Below, one piece after another: positions 24,304-32,060 of a DNA stretch of 36,242 nt. Below the pieces are notes generated by a model. The model saw only the letters and a program-made list of their open reading frames with translations, ran no database searches and had not been told where the DNA came from. Each line of letters opens with the position of its first letter. Within the stretch, counting starts at the first letter, position 1. The translations under genes were made by a program, and so were the position numbers. Origin of the DNA: an uncultured Bacteroidales bacterium (GTDB lineage Bacteria > Bacteroidota > Bacteroidia > Bacteroidales > UBA932); the NCBI GenBank assembly GCA_934717185.1, contig CAKUYQ010000027.1:1-36242 (forward strand), given 5' to 3'.

Positions 24304-24356
24304 GAGCACAGCCGGTATTTATAGGGGTATACGATAACGGTTGTGCTCTTTTTTTT
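24304..24356 (+). terminator. Rho-independent terminator of glnN
   Basis: GAGCACAGCCG (24304-24314) pairs with CGGTTGTGCTC (24338-24348) over 11 bp with one G-U, followed by eight T (24349-24356). The loop is 23 bases. Confidence 0.88.
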
Positions 24357-24377
24357 CTCGTATAAGAAAATTTGCAG

Positions 24378-24385
24378 TATTTTTG
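24378..24385 (+). promoter_or_regulatory. -7 promoter box for the AIR synthase-racemase operon
   Basis: TATTTTTG (TAnnTTTG), 46 bases before the ATG at 24432. It lies inside the upstream part of the longest ORF (which begins with TTG at 24372), showing that this upstream part is leader and not protein. Confidence 0.55.
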
Positions 24386-24431
24386 TGTGTTTGAAAAATG
24401 TTCAAACAGCATCTTTAAACACCTTATATAC

Positions 24432-25625
24432 ATGCTTACAGACAATCAGAAAAATAACAGATACGCAATGCGTGGAGTGTCATCGTCAAAGGAGGATGTA
24501 CACAATGCAATATCGAATATAGATAAGGGCTTATATCCAAAAGCCTTCTGCAAGATAGTTCCTGATTATCTTGGCAATGACAATGATTACTGCATTGTAA
24601 TGCATGCAGACGGGGCGGGGACAAAATCGTCGTTGGCGTATGCGTACTGGAAAGAGACAGGCGATCTGTCTGTGTGGGAAGGTATTGCGCAGGATGCCAT
24701 TGTAATGAACACAGATGACCTGTTGTGTGTAGGGGCAACAGACAACATATTGCTGTCATCTACCATTGGCAGGAACAAACAACTTATTCCCGGAGAGGTA
24801 ATATCGCGGCTGATAAACGCTTCAGAGAACTTCTGCAAGACGATGGCCAAGCATGGAGTGAATATGATTCTTACAGGGGGAGAGACTGCAGATGTGGGAG
24901 ATTTGGTACGTACCGTAATAGTAGACAGCACGGTATGTGCAAGAATGAAAAGAGATGATGTTATAGATAATGCACGTATAAAGGCGGGAGATGTTGTCGT
25001 TGCATTGGCATCTTTCGGTAAGGCTGTATATGAAACGGAATATAATGGCGGAACGGGCAGCAACGGACTTACCTCTGCAAGACATGATGTTTTTTCAAAG
25101 GAGGTTGCAGCAAAATATCCGGAGACATATGATAATACCCTGCCAAAAGATTTGATCTATTCCGGCAGTTGCTCCTTAACTGATATAGAACCGGAAACAG
25201 GGCTCACTTACGGAAAATTGGTGCTGTCCCCTACAAGGACATACGCCCCTATTATAAAAGAAATCTTGCATGGATACAAAAACAGAATAGACGGAATGGT
25301 TCACTGCTCGGGCGGAGCGCAGACAAAGGTTCTGCACTTTATAGATGGGCTTACGGTGGTGAAAGACAATCTGTTCCCAACACCTCCTCTGTTCAAGCTT
25401 ATTCAAAGGGAATCCGGTACAGATTGGAAGGAGATGTACAAGGTATTTAATATGGGGCATCGCATGGAGATCTATACAGACAGCGAAACTGCCGCAAAAG
25501 TGATTGAAATAAGCAGAAAATATGGGGTGGAAGCCAGGATACTTGGGCGTGTAGAGAGCTCTGCAGATGGCGTAAGCAGGGTAGATCTTACATCTGAACA
25601 CGGACATTTTATATATGAGAAATAA
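24432..25625 (+). CDS. purM: PurM-like AIR synthase (phosphoribosylformylglycinamidine cyclo-ligase)
   Basis: A 397-aa PurM-superfamily ATPase. Motifs parallel PurM: HADGAGTKS (58-66), MNTDDLLCVGA (92-102) and LTGGETADVGD (147-157), the last corresponding to the GGETAEM signature. The C-terminal half has VHCSGGAQTKV and PTPPLFKLIQ. It is longer than E. coli PurM (about 345 aa), with inserted loops, and belongs to the divergent type found in Bacteroidetes. ATG 24432 is chosen because a promoter box lies between it and the TTG start of the longer frame. The lipoprotein racemase gene begins 16 bases after its stop. Purine cyclo-ligase activity is likely, though the sequence is divergent enough to leave some doubt. 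Confidence 0.85.
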   Translation: MLTDNQKNNRYAMRGVSSSKEDVHNAISNIDKGLYPKAFCKIVPDYLGNDNDYCIVMHADGAGTKSSLAYAYWKETGDLSVWEGIAQDAIVMNTDDLLCVGATDNILLSSTIGRNKQLIPGEVISRLINASENFCKTMAKHGVNMILTGGETADVGDLVRTVIVDSTVCARMKRDDVIDNARIKAGDVVVALASFGKAVYETEYNGGTGSNGLTSARHDVFSKEVAAKYPETYDNTLPKDLIYSGSCSLTDIEPETGLTYGKLVLSPTRTYAPIIKEILHGYKNRIDGMVHCSGGAQTKVLHFIDGLTVVKDNLFPTPPLFKLIQRESGTDWKEMYKVFNMGHRMEIYTDSETAAKVIEISRKYGVEARILGRVESSADGVSRVDLTSEHGHFIYEK

Positions 25626-25641
25626 TAACTATACTTTCCCT

Positions 25642-27147
25642 ATGAAACATTCAAATTTTAACATTCTTCCGGTAATTGCTGCGGCATTGCTACTGTTTGG
25701 CTGCGGTGGCAACGGAAACAAGTCTCAGGTAAAGCTCTCTCCAATAATGGAGAAAGCACTTAACGAAAAGGATTCTAAATTCTATGCGGATTTTGGTTCG
25801 TTCACAAAGGAGAGGGCAAAACTTCCTATAGGTGTGTTTGACTCCGGAACGGGCGGACTTACGGTTTTGGAGGTGCTCCTAAAAAACGATATGGTAAATA
25901 ATGTGACAGGAGAGGATGGCCCAGACGGAATTCCCGATCTTGCAGGTGAGAATTTCCAATATCTTGCAGACAGGGCTAATATGCCGTATGGCAATTATAA
26001 GGCTGCCGGAAAGGAGGACTTCTTTAAAGAACTTGTAGTTAAGGATGCGCTGTTCCTGCTTGGTAATAAATACTATAATAATAATGTTGATTCTAACCCA
26101 CTTGGCGAGAAAGAGCGTGTTAAAATACTTATCATAGCTTGTAACACTGCAACGGCTTATGGTTTGGCAGATGTGGAGACGCTTCTATCATGCAGTGGTA
26201 CAGGGATAAAGGTGATAGGTGTTATAAATGCCGGAGTGAGAGCTCTGTTTGGTGGTATAGAGGAGCAGATTGCAGCCGGAGATACCCTTAACGGAAAGAA
26301 TTTTGGAATAGGAGTGATTGCAACTGCCGGTACCATAGCTTCAAATGCGTATCAGGAGCTTATAGCTAAAACAGCCGGAGAGAAGGGTATAGGCGTATCT
26401 ATATCGTCTCGCGGGGCAATAGGTATTGCAGAATCGGTTGATATGGAGAAGGATTATGTAGACGAGTCTGCAGTTGCGGTAAGAGACAATTACAAAGGTC
26501 CCGTATTAGGCGATGGTGATGGTGATATTCACGAATCTATGCTTCCGCTTTACAACTTCAATAAGGAGAACAACGGGTATTTGGAAAAGACAGAGGACGG
26601 AAAATTGGTGAGCCTGCAGCTTAACAGCTCGGAAAACTATGCACGTTTTCACCTCGTTTCGCTTATAGACAACTATCTTAAGAACGGCTATACGGCACCG
26701 CTGTCGCGGATTATTATGGGGTGTACTCACTATCCGTTCCTTATAAATACCTTCAAGCAGGTTGTTGCAGAGATGAGGGAATATAAAGAAAACGGAGAAT
26801 ATGTTTATAGAGATATTCTTCCCGACAATGTAGTCTTTATAGATCCCGCTATCTATACGGCAAAAGAGTGTGCGCAGGAGCTTAGAAAGGACAATCAGAT
26901 GGCGGTAAGCACGGATGACAGTGCTGTTAGGGCATTTATCTCAGTTCCCAAGAATGGCTTGGATTCAACAAAGGTAGATGCAGACGGAAACCTTACATAT
27001 AATTTCAAATATGGAAGAGAATATGGCACTGAGGAGGAGTATACGGTTGTGGTTCCGTTCTCAAGAAGATATTTGAATGAAACGACTATAAACAATATAA
27101 GGGCTTTGCTTCCGGAGTCTTACAGGAAGATAACGGAGACCTTGTAG
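25642..27147 (+). CDS. Lipoprotein with glutamate racemase-like (Asp/Glu racemase) domain
   Basis: A 501-aa protein. The start at 25642 gives a clean type II signal peptide (MKHSNFNILPVIAAALLLFG, Cys21, then GGNGNK); an ATG at 25615 would only prefix nine residues. The body is MurI-like: IGVFDSGTGGLTVL with D67 and S68, ADRANMPYGNY (110-120), first catalytic cysteine C167 in ACNTATA, and second C361 with H363 in MGCTHYPFL. All catalytic residues of glutamate racemase are therefore kept. It is nearly twice the usual length (about 260 aa) because of inserts at about 84-106, 143-160 and 255-345 and a C-terminal tail of about 90 residues. MurI is normally cytoplasmic, so a lipidated, exported form is unexpected. 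The stop TAG is the first three bases of the hexamer repeat R3. Confidence 0.85.
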   Translation: MKHSNFNILPVIAAALLLFGCGGNGNKSQVKLSPIMEKALNEKDSKFYADFGSFTKERAKLPIGVFDSGTGGLTVLEVLLKNDMVNNVTGEDGPDGIPDLAGENFQYLADRANMPYGNYKAAGKEDFFKELVVKDALFLLGNKYYNNNVDSNPLGEKERVKILIIACNTATAYGLADVETLLSCSGTGIKVIGVINAGVRALFGGIEEQIAAGDTLNGKNFGIGVIATAGTIASNAYQELIAKTAGEKGIGVSISSRGAIGIAESVDMEKDYVDESAVAVRDNYKGPVLGDGDGDIHESMLPLYNFNKENNGYLEKTEDGKLVSLQLNSSENYARFHLVSLIDNYLKNGYTAPLSRIIMGCTHYPFLINTFKQVVAEMREYKENGEYVYRDILPDNVVFIDPAIYTAKECAQELRKDNQMAVSTDDSAVRAFISVPKNGLDSTKVDADGNLTYNFKYGREYGTEEEYTVVVPFSRRYLNETTINNIRALLPESYRKITETL

Positions 27148-27232
27148 CTTTGGCTTTGGCGTTGGCATTGGCATTGGCGTTGGCAAATTAAGTGTAGAGA
27201 GGGTAAAGAAAGCCAAAGCTAAGGCTAACGCC
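27145..27232. repeat. GCNTTR hexamer repeat, inverted pair R3/R3'
   Basis: The left arm 27145-27185 has TA plus six hexamers (GCTTTG, GCTTTG, GCGTTG, GCATTG, GCATTG, GCGTTG) and GGC; its first 34 bases equal the copy at 16391. The right arm 27208-27232 is the reverse family; on the minus strand it reads GCGTTA, GCCTTA, GCTTTG, GCTTT. The loop is about 22 bases. The 114-base gap to the exonuclease gene is almost wholly this element. Confidence 0.82.
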
Positions 27233-27261
27233 GTAGAATGGTAATAATTAACGATTAATTT

Positions 27262-27852
27262 ATGAGTTTTGCTCAAAGGGTAACATCAGAAGAGATAGAA
27301 GGAATGAGCATGGCGGCTTTTGTAGGGGAGATAAAGGTCATAAACTTTAAGGATAAGGATTTTGACGAGGCAATCAGATACCTGTCTACTCAACCTTTTA
27401 TAGGCTTTGATACAGAGACCAAACCCTGTTTTGTACCAAAGGTACCGCGTAACAAGATGGCTATACTCCAGCTTGCGTCACATGACAGAGCTTTTATTTT
27501 CAGACTGCAGCAGATTGGCGTCCCGCAGGAATTGGCGGACCTTCTTGCAAATCCGTTTGTAATGAAGATTGGAGCAGCAGTACACGATGATATAAGGGGA
27601 CTTCAGGGGTATACAAATTTTACCCCCCGCGGGTTTATAGATCTGCAGAGATTGTGTGGAGAATTTGGAATCGAAGAAAAAAGCGTTAGAAAGATGGCGG
27701 CTATCATTTTGGGCAAAAGGGTATCCAAATCGCAGCAACTCTCAAACTGGGAGAGTGCCCAGTTGTCAGAAGCCCAGCTAAAGTATGCATCTACAGATGC
27801 ATGGGTCTGTTTGGAGATGTTTGATGAGTTAAAGCTAAAAGGTTTTGTTTAG
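27262..27852 (+). CDS. 3'-5' exonuclease, DEDDy family (RNase D-like)
   Basis: A 196-aa single-domain DEDDy exonuclease. Acidic metal ligands are visible: D50 and E52 in IGFDTETKP (motif I), D109/D110 in GAAVHDDIRGL (motif II), and Y175 with D179 in YASTDAWVCLEMFDEL (motif III, the DEDDy type). It lacks HRDC domains, so it is shorter than RNase D and resembles stand-alone RNase D/Werner-like exonucleases. It probably acts on RNA or DNA 3' ends; substrate is unknown. Its TAG stop overlaps the GTG at 27852 of the next gene frame, so it is co-transcribed with the methyltransferase. Confidence 0.92.
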   Translation: MSFAQRVTSEEIEGMSMAAFVGEIKVINFKDKDFDEAIRYLSTQPFIGFDTETKPCFVPKVPRNKMAILQLASHDRAFIFRLQQIGVPQELADLLANPFVMKIGAAVHDDIRGLQGYTNFTPRGFIDLQRLCGEFGIEEKSVRKMAAIILGKRVSKSQQLSNWESAQLSEAQLKYASTDAWVCLEMFDELKLKGFV

Positions 27853-27857
27853 TGCAG

Positions 27858-29081
27858 ATGAAACGTGTTATACTTAATAAAGGAAAGGAGAGTTCTCTCC
27901 TCAGGTTCCATCCGTGGGTATTCTCGGGCGCAATAAAAAAGATTGCAGGCGGGATACCGTTTGAAGGTGAGGTTGTAGAGGTTGAAGCTTATGACGGCAG
28001 ATATCTTGGAACAGGCCATTATCAAGTGGGTTCAATTGCCGTTAGGATATTGAGTTTTGAGCGGAGGAAGATAGACAGCTCGTTTTGGGAGGAGTCTCTT
28101 GCAAAGGCGTACAATGTGAGACAAACTCTTGGAGTTTTTAATGAAGATACAAATTGCTACAGGCTTGTACATGGAGAGGGCGATTTCTTACCCGGGCTTA
28201 TAATTGATATATATAATGGATATGCGGTTATACAGGCTCATTCTGCCGGGATGTTTCTCGCTTTGGAGGATATAGCAGCAGCCTTAAGAAGAGTTTATGA
28301 TAACGAGCTGCTTGGAATTTATGACAAAAGTTCCGGCACTGCCCCATTCAAGGCCGGTCTACCTCTTAACGACCACTATTTATGGCGTTCGGAAACAGCT
28401 ATAGACGCTGAATTCCATAGTAATGATGATAATCCTTTTGCAGTAACTGTTCTTGAGAACGGCAACAAGTTTCTTGTAGATTGGGTTAACGGACAGAAGA
28501 CGGGCTTTTTCTTGGATCAGAGGGATAACAGAGCTCTTGTAAAAAGATATGCGGCAGGCAAGGATGTCCTTAATCTGTTCTGCTATACCGGGGGATTTTC
28601 AATTTATGCACTGCAAGGGGGGGCAAAAAGCGTAACATCTGTAGACAGTTCAAAGAATGCCATAGAGCTTACAGATAGAAATGTTGCCGTTAACGGATAT
28701 GATGACAGCCTGCATAGATCCTATTGTACGGATGCTCTTGAATTTATGCGCAACCTAAAGGCTAACGAGTATGATCTTATGATTGTAGATCCTCCTGCCT
28801 TTGCAAAGCACAGAGGGGCTTTGGACAATGCTTTAAGAGCATATAAAAAATTGAATGCTCTTGCTATAGAGAAGGTAAAGAGCGGTGGAATAATCTTTAC
28901 ATATAGTTGTTCGCAGGTTGTTGACAAAAATGCATTTGCTTTGGCAGTCTTCTCTGCAGCGGCTTTAACCGGCCGTAGGGTGAGGATTCTGCACAGGCTC
29001 ACCCAGCCGGCAGACCATCCGGTAAATATTTATCATCCGGAGGGGGAGTATCTTAAAGGATTGGTTCTGTATGTGGAATAA
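27858..29081 (+). CDS. rlmI: Class I SAM-dependent 23S rRNA methyltransferase, RlmI-like
   Basis: A 407-aa RlmI/RlmK-type methyltransferase: N-terminal PUA domain (about 1-78, HPWVFSGAI and GHYQVGSIAVRIL), then a middle domain and a Rossmann MTase. SAM and catalytic features: QKTGFFLDQR (213-222), LFCYTGGFS (240-248), SVDSS (261-265), and DPPAFAK (311-317). RlmI makes m5C1962 in E. coli 23S rRNA, and the family match here is strong. ATG 27858 is taken over the GTG at 27852. A rho-independent terminator follows immediately. Confidence 0.92.
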   Translation: MKRVILNKGKESSLLRFHPWVFSGAIKKIAGGIPFEGEVVEVEAYDGRYLGTGHYQVGSIAVRILSFERRKIDSSFWEESLAKAYNVRQTLGVFNEDTNCYRLVHGEGDFLPGLIIDIYNGYAVIQAHSAGMFLALEDIAAALRRVYDNELLGIYDKSSGTAPFKAGLPLNDHYLWRSETAIDAEFHSNDDNPFAVTVLENGNKFLVDWVNGQKTGFFLDQRDNRALVKRYAAGKDVLNLFCYTGGFSIYALQGGAKSVTSVDSSKNAIELTDRNVAVNGYDDSLHRSYCTDALEFMRNLKANEYDLMIVDPPAFAKHRGALDNALRAYKKLNALAIEKVKSGGIIFTYSCSQVVDKNAFALAVFSAAALTGRRVRILHRLTQPADHPVNIYHPEGEYLKGLVLYVE

Positions 29082-29113
29082 AAAAACGGTAGCTCAAAGG
29101 CTACCGTTTTTTT
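29080..29113. terminator. Bidirectional terminator between rlmI and tRNA-Cys
   Basis: ACGGTAGC (29086-29093) pairs with GCTACCGT (29100-29107) with a 6-base loop, flanked by seven A on the left and seven T on the right. It terminates rlmI on the plus strand and can terminate the minus-strand tRNA transcript as well. Confidence 0.92.
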
Positions 29114-29116
29114 GCG

Positions 29117-29187
29117 AGGTACCAAGCAGAGTCGAACTGCTGTACACGGTTTTGCAGACCGCTGCCTAACCACTCGGCCATGGTACC
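29117..29187 (-). tRNA. tRNA-Cys (GCA)
   Basis: A 71-base cloverleaf on the minus strand. The acceptor stem GGTACCA pairs with TGGTACC, with U as discriminator base (a tRNA-Cys identity element) and no encoded CCA. D stem GCC/GGC; anticodon stem GCGGT/ACCGT with loop CTGCAAA, anticodon GCA at 29153-29155; T stem AGCAG/CTGCT with loop TTCGACT. A -7 box lies 13 bases upstream. Confidence 0.95.
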
Positions 29188-29199
29188 GGTTAGGGACTG

Positions 29200-29207
29200 C
29201 AAAGGTA
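29200..29207 (-). promoter_or_regulatory. -7 promoter box for tRNA-Cys
   Basis: Reads TACCTTTG on the minus strand (TAnnTTTG), 12 bases upstream of the tRNA 5' end, giving a very short leader. Confidence 0.6.
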
Positions 29208-29249
29208 GACTTTTTTTTTGACTTTCCAAATCTTAATAGAGAATTTTAT

Positions 29250-29285
29250 AAAAAAAAGATGTACCGCATTGCAAGGTACATCTTT
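29250..29285 (-). terminator. Rho-independent terminator of the DUF3276 gene
   Basis: AAAGATGTACC (29255-29265) pairs perfectly with GGTACATCTTT (29275-29285) over 11 bp with a 9-base loop. On the minus strand the hairpin runs into a T-run (complement of the A-run 29250-29257). It lies 29 bases past the DUF3276 stop. Confidence 0.88.
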
Positions 29286-29314
29286 CTACGAGGGGTAAAT
29301 ATAACTATTGGTTA

Positions 29315-29677
29315 CTATAGTTTTTCAAAATCAACATCTGTAAAATTCTTCTCCTCTGTGGCAGAATCTGCATTCTCTGTATAAACACGCTCTGTTACAG
29401 GACATTTATCTTTTATAAACTTAATTACCTCTTCAAGTCCGTCTGTGAATTTCTCAAAATCTTCTTTGTAGAGGAAAATTTTATGTTTGTCATAGACAAA
29501 TCTTCCATCTTTTTCAACTCTTCTCTTGCTCTCTGTTATTGTAAGGTAATAATCGTTTCCTTTTGTTGCCTTAACATCAAAGAAATAGGTCCTTTTACCT
29601 GCTCTTACCGGTTTAGAGAAGACATCCTCACCGTTGCGCTCCTGCGCTCCTGCATTGTCGTAATCCTCAAAATACAT
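29315..29677 (-). CDS. DUF3276 family PUR-alpha-like nucleic-acid-binding protein
   Basis: A 120-aa small protein. Residues about 18-95 (VFSKPVRAGKRTYFFDVKAT, YYLTITESKRR, HKIFLYKEDFEKFTDGLEEVI) are the DUF3276/PUR-alpha repeat fold, found in Bacteroidetes and related to the Borrelia DNA/RNA-binding protein BpuR. The N-terminal MYFEDYDN is the usual family start. The C-terminal 20 residues are acidic and likely disordered. It is probably a nucleic-acid-binding regulator; targets are unknown. Monocistronic, with promoter box at 29710 and terminator at 29250, and divergent from nusB. Confidence 0.9.
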   Translation of the reverse strand: MYFEDYDNAGAQERNGEDVFSKPVRAGKRTYFFDVKATKGNDYYLTITESKRRVEKDGRFVYDKHKIFLYKEDFEKFTDGLEEVIKFIKDKCPVTERVYTENADSATEEKNFTDVDFEKL

Positions 29678-29709
29678 AATTTTTCTTCAATTAAATTTTA
29701 AAAGTTTCA

Positions 29710-29717
29710 CAAAGATA
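29710..29717 (-). promoter_or_regulatory. -7 promoter box for the DUF3276 gene
   Basis: Reads TATCTTTG on the minus strand (TAnnTTTG), 32 bases before the ATG. It is divergent from the nusB box at 29741. Confidence 0.6.
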
Positions 29718-29740
29718 AAATATTTTTTATCCTCATTGAC

Positions 29741-29748
29741 TATATTTG
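29741..29748 (+). promoter_or_regulatory. -7 promoter box for the nusB operon
   Basis: TATATTTG (TAnnTTTG), 24 bases before the nusB ATG at 29773. It covers the TTG (29746) that begins the longest frame, so that TTG cannot be the start. Confidence 0.6.
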
Positions 29749-29772
29749 CAAAATATTTTAAAAAACTCAGAT

Positions 29773-30723
29773 ATGTTGAGCAGACGATTAATAAGGGTGA
29801 AAGTATTTAAGGTTCTTTTTGGAAGGGTGGCAGCCGGAAATTCAGATGCGCTGATTGGTGCAGAGAATGAGCTTATGGCATCTTGTGAAAAGACTAAAGA
29901 CCTTTATATCTTACTTATGAGGCTTCCTGTTGCACTTAAGAGAATAGCAGAGGCAAGAATAGAACAGGGACTGCAGAAATTTCATCCAACAGAAGAGGAG
30001 TCTAATCCAAACTATAAATTTGTAAATAACAAGTTCATTGAGATTATTGAAAATGATCTTGAATTTCTAAAGTTAGCAGATTCTAAGGGGTTGTTGTGGG
30101 ACAGCTATGATACTTTCATAAAAAAACTCTATCTTGCAATATCTCAGACAGAGTATTTTAAGAGGTATATGAACAGCAGCGATTCCTCATTGGAGGAGGA
30201 TACAAAGCTCTTTTACAACATATTTGCGAATGCTTTAGAGGATAATGAGGATTTGGAGGATATTTTGGAGGAGACTAATGTTTTTTGGATGAACGATCTT
30301 GAATATGTCCTTAATAAGGTTTTGGAGAACATCAATAAGATCTCCAAGAGAAAAAAGGTGATTGTACCGGATACCTTTAGAAAAGAGGACGATATTACAT
30401 ACGCTAAGAAGCTTTTAACGGAGTCCCTCATCCATTATGACGAGTATGTGAATATTGTTGCAGGGATGGTTCCAAACTGGGATAAAGAGAGACTTGTTGC
30501 AACGGATTTAGCTTTAATAGTTATGGGAATTACGGAGGCTGTTGTCTTTAATTCCATTCCGTTAAAGGTAACTATAAATGAATATGTGGATATCTCCAAA
30601 TTCTACAGTACACCAAATAGCAGGACTTTTGTTAACGGTATATTGGACAAGATTCTCCAGCAGATGGTAAAGGATGGAAGAGTGGTTAAAACCGGCAGAG
30701 GGTTGGTAGGCAGTAATTTATAA
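29773..30723 (+). CDS. nusB: Transcription antitermination protein NusB (long Bacteroidetes form)
   Basis: A 316-aa NusB; the ATG at 29773 gives MLSRRLIRVKVFKVLFG, the family start. The N-terminal half is a Bacteroidetes-specific helical extension. The NusB domain is at about 195-305 (DEYVNIVAGMVPNWDKERLVATDLALIVMG, then NSIPLKVTINEYVDISKFYS). NusB binds boxA RNA with NusE/S10 to support rRNA antitermination. E. coli NusB is about 139 aa; the doubled length is normal for this phylum. First gene of the nusB-yajC-ybbR-coaE cluster. Confidence 0.94.
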   Translation: MLSRRLIRVKVFKVLFGRVAAGNSDALIGAENELMASCEKTKDLYILLMRLPVALKRIAEARIEQGLQKFHPTEEESNPNYKFVNNKFIEIIENDLEFLKLADSKGLLWDSYDTFIKKLYLAISQTEYFKRYMNSSDSSLEEDTKLFYNIFANALEDNEDLEDILEETNVFWMNDLEYVLNKVLENINKISKRKKVIVPDTFRKEDDITYAKKLLTESLIHYDEYVNIVAGMVPNWDKERLVATDLALIVMGITEAVVFNSIPLKVTINEYVDISKFYSTPNSRTFVNGILDKILQQMVKDGRVVKTGRGLVGSNL

Positions 30724-30740
30724 TTTAACGATATATTAAA

Positions 30741-31061
30741 ATGAAAATGTTAGTTTTTCTTCAGGCTCAGGCAGCTCAGCAGGGTGGCGGCAGTATGGGC
30801 AGTTTTCTAATAATGATGGTTCTTATTTTTGTTGTGATGTATTTTCTTATGATACGTCCTCAACAGAAAAAGCAGAAGGAACTTGTAAAATTCCGTGACT
30901 CCCTACAGAAAGGTGACAAGGTTGTTACTATTGGCGGCATATATGGTACTGTTGCCGAAATCAAAGAGAGAATAGTTCTTTTGGAGGTGGACAACAATGT
31001 TAAGATAAGAGTTGACAAAAGCTCTTTGGTTAAGGATATTTCAGACGTTCCTGCAAAGTAG
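30741..31061 (+). CDS. yajC: Preprotein translocase subunit YajC
   Basis: A 106-aa single-pass membrane protein: a Gln/Gly-rich start, one transmembrane helix (about 20-38, GSFLIMMVLIFVVMYFLMI), then the signature RPQQKKQKEL (39-48) and the small beta domain with KGDKVVTIGGIYGTV. Accessory partner of SecDF in protein export. It begins 17 bases after nusB and is followed by ybbR at 20 bases. Confidence 0.96.
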   Translation: MKMLVFLQAQAAQQGGGSMGSFLIMMVLIFVVMYFLMIRPQQKKQKELVKFRDSLQKGDKVVTIGGIYGTVAEIKERIVLLEVDNNVKIRVDKSSLVKDISDVPAK

Positions 31062-31081
31062 GTATACGCACAATTAAAGAT

Positions 31082-32059
31082 TTGAGCAGATTTTTTTCAA
31101 TAATAAAGAGTGCATTTAAAAAGAGAGGAAATGATTGGATTATACTAATCATTTCTCTCTTTTTTGCATCTATGATGTGGGGAATACTACGTTTGTCGCA
31201 GACATATTCTACCACTTTCAAATATAGTGTTAAGGTAAATACATCTGTAAAGGGGCGCTCTTCCGGTGCGTTATCTGTCAATCCGGTATTGGTAAGGGGA
31301 AAGTCAAGCGGGTTCTTTATTCTGCAGCAGAGATATTTTGGCAACGGTTCATATATAGAGCTTAATGTTGCCCCCTCTCTTATACACCCCGTTACAGGAA
31401 AGGAGGATCTTTTTTTTATAAAAGGCTCCCAAATAAAGGAAAATATAAGCCAGATTTTGGAGGGGGAGATCTCTGTTGACAATATAGCGGTGGATTCGCT
31501 CTTCATATATCTTTTTAATGAGGCATACAAAAAAGTTCCTGTAGTTCCAAGAACCAACATATCATACGCATCACAGTTTACATCTGTCGGGAAGCTTACC
31601 TTAAAGCCGGATTCTGTGCTTATTTATGGAAATACCAAGATAATAGATGGAATAGATTCTCTTTTTACGGAGGAGATAGCGGGAGACAAGGTAAAAAGAA
31701 ATTTAAGTGGGATTACAAGGTTGCAGGCTGTAGAGGGGGTTGAGACATCGGACAAAGAGATATACTATTCTATGGATGTGGCAAGGTATTATGAAGTTGT
31801 GCTGCAAGTGCCTCTTAATGTTGTAAATGCACCTGAGGTTAGGTCTGTTCCTCTTCCCGACGAGGTGAAACTTAGAGTAAAGGTTAGATTTACGGATAAT
31901 CTGCAAAAATTAAGTTCGCAGGACTTTAATGCCTACATAGATTTTAATGATACAGGATTGGATGGCACCGATTGCGGCTATGCAGAGGTTAGAACAGATA
32001 ATCTTCCACACGATGTTATAGAGGTAAAGGCAGAACCTGCTTTTATTAAGATTTATTGA
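31082..32059 (+). CDS. ybbR: YbbR-domain (CdaR-like) membrane-anchored protein
   Basis: A 325-aa protein with a short basic cytoplasmic start, one transmembrane helix (about 18-36, NDWIILIISLFFASMMWGIL) and a long extracytoplasmic region with YbbR-type repeats (for example VPVVPRTNISYASQFTSVGKLTLKPDSVLIYG and VVLQVPLNVVNAPEVRSVPLP). The start is TTG at 31082: no ATG exists before the membrane helix and the frame is closed above yajC's end. In Firmicutes YbbR (CdaR) regulates the diadenylate cyclase CdaA; whether that holds in Bacteroidetes is unknown. It sits between yajC and coaE (1-base gap). Confidence 0.88.
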   Translation: MSRFFSIIKSAFKKRGNDWIILIISLFFASMMWGILRLSQTYSTTFKYSVKVNTSVKGRSSGALSVNPVLVRGKSSGFFILQQRYFGNGSYIELNVAPSLIHPVTGKEDLFFIKGSQIKENISQILEGEISVDNIAVDSLFIYLFNEAYKKVPVVPRTNISYASQFTSVGKLTLKPDSVLIYGNTKIIDGIDSLFTEEIAGDKVKRNLSGITRLQAVEGVETSDKEIYYSMDVARYYEVVLQVPLNVVNAPEVRSVPLPDEVKLRVKVRFTDNLQKLSSQDFNAYIDFNDTGLDGTDCGYAEVRTDNLPHDVIEVKAEPAFIKIY

Positions 32060-32060
32060 T

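Noticed and set aside
27061..27276. Minus-strand ORF with Pro-Met-Pro-Thr-Pro-Lys repeats, also at 16295-16597
   Set aside because: Both arise from reading the hexamer repeat in reverse and otherwise run antisense through real genes.
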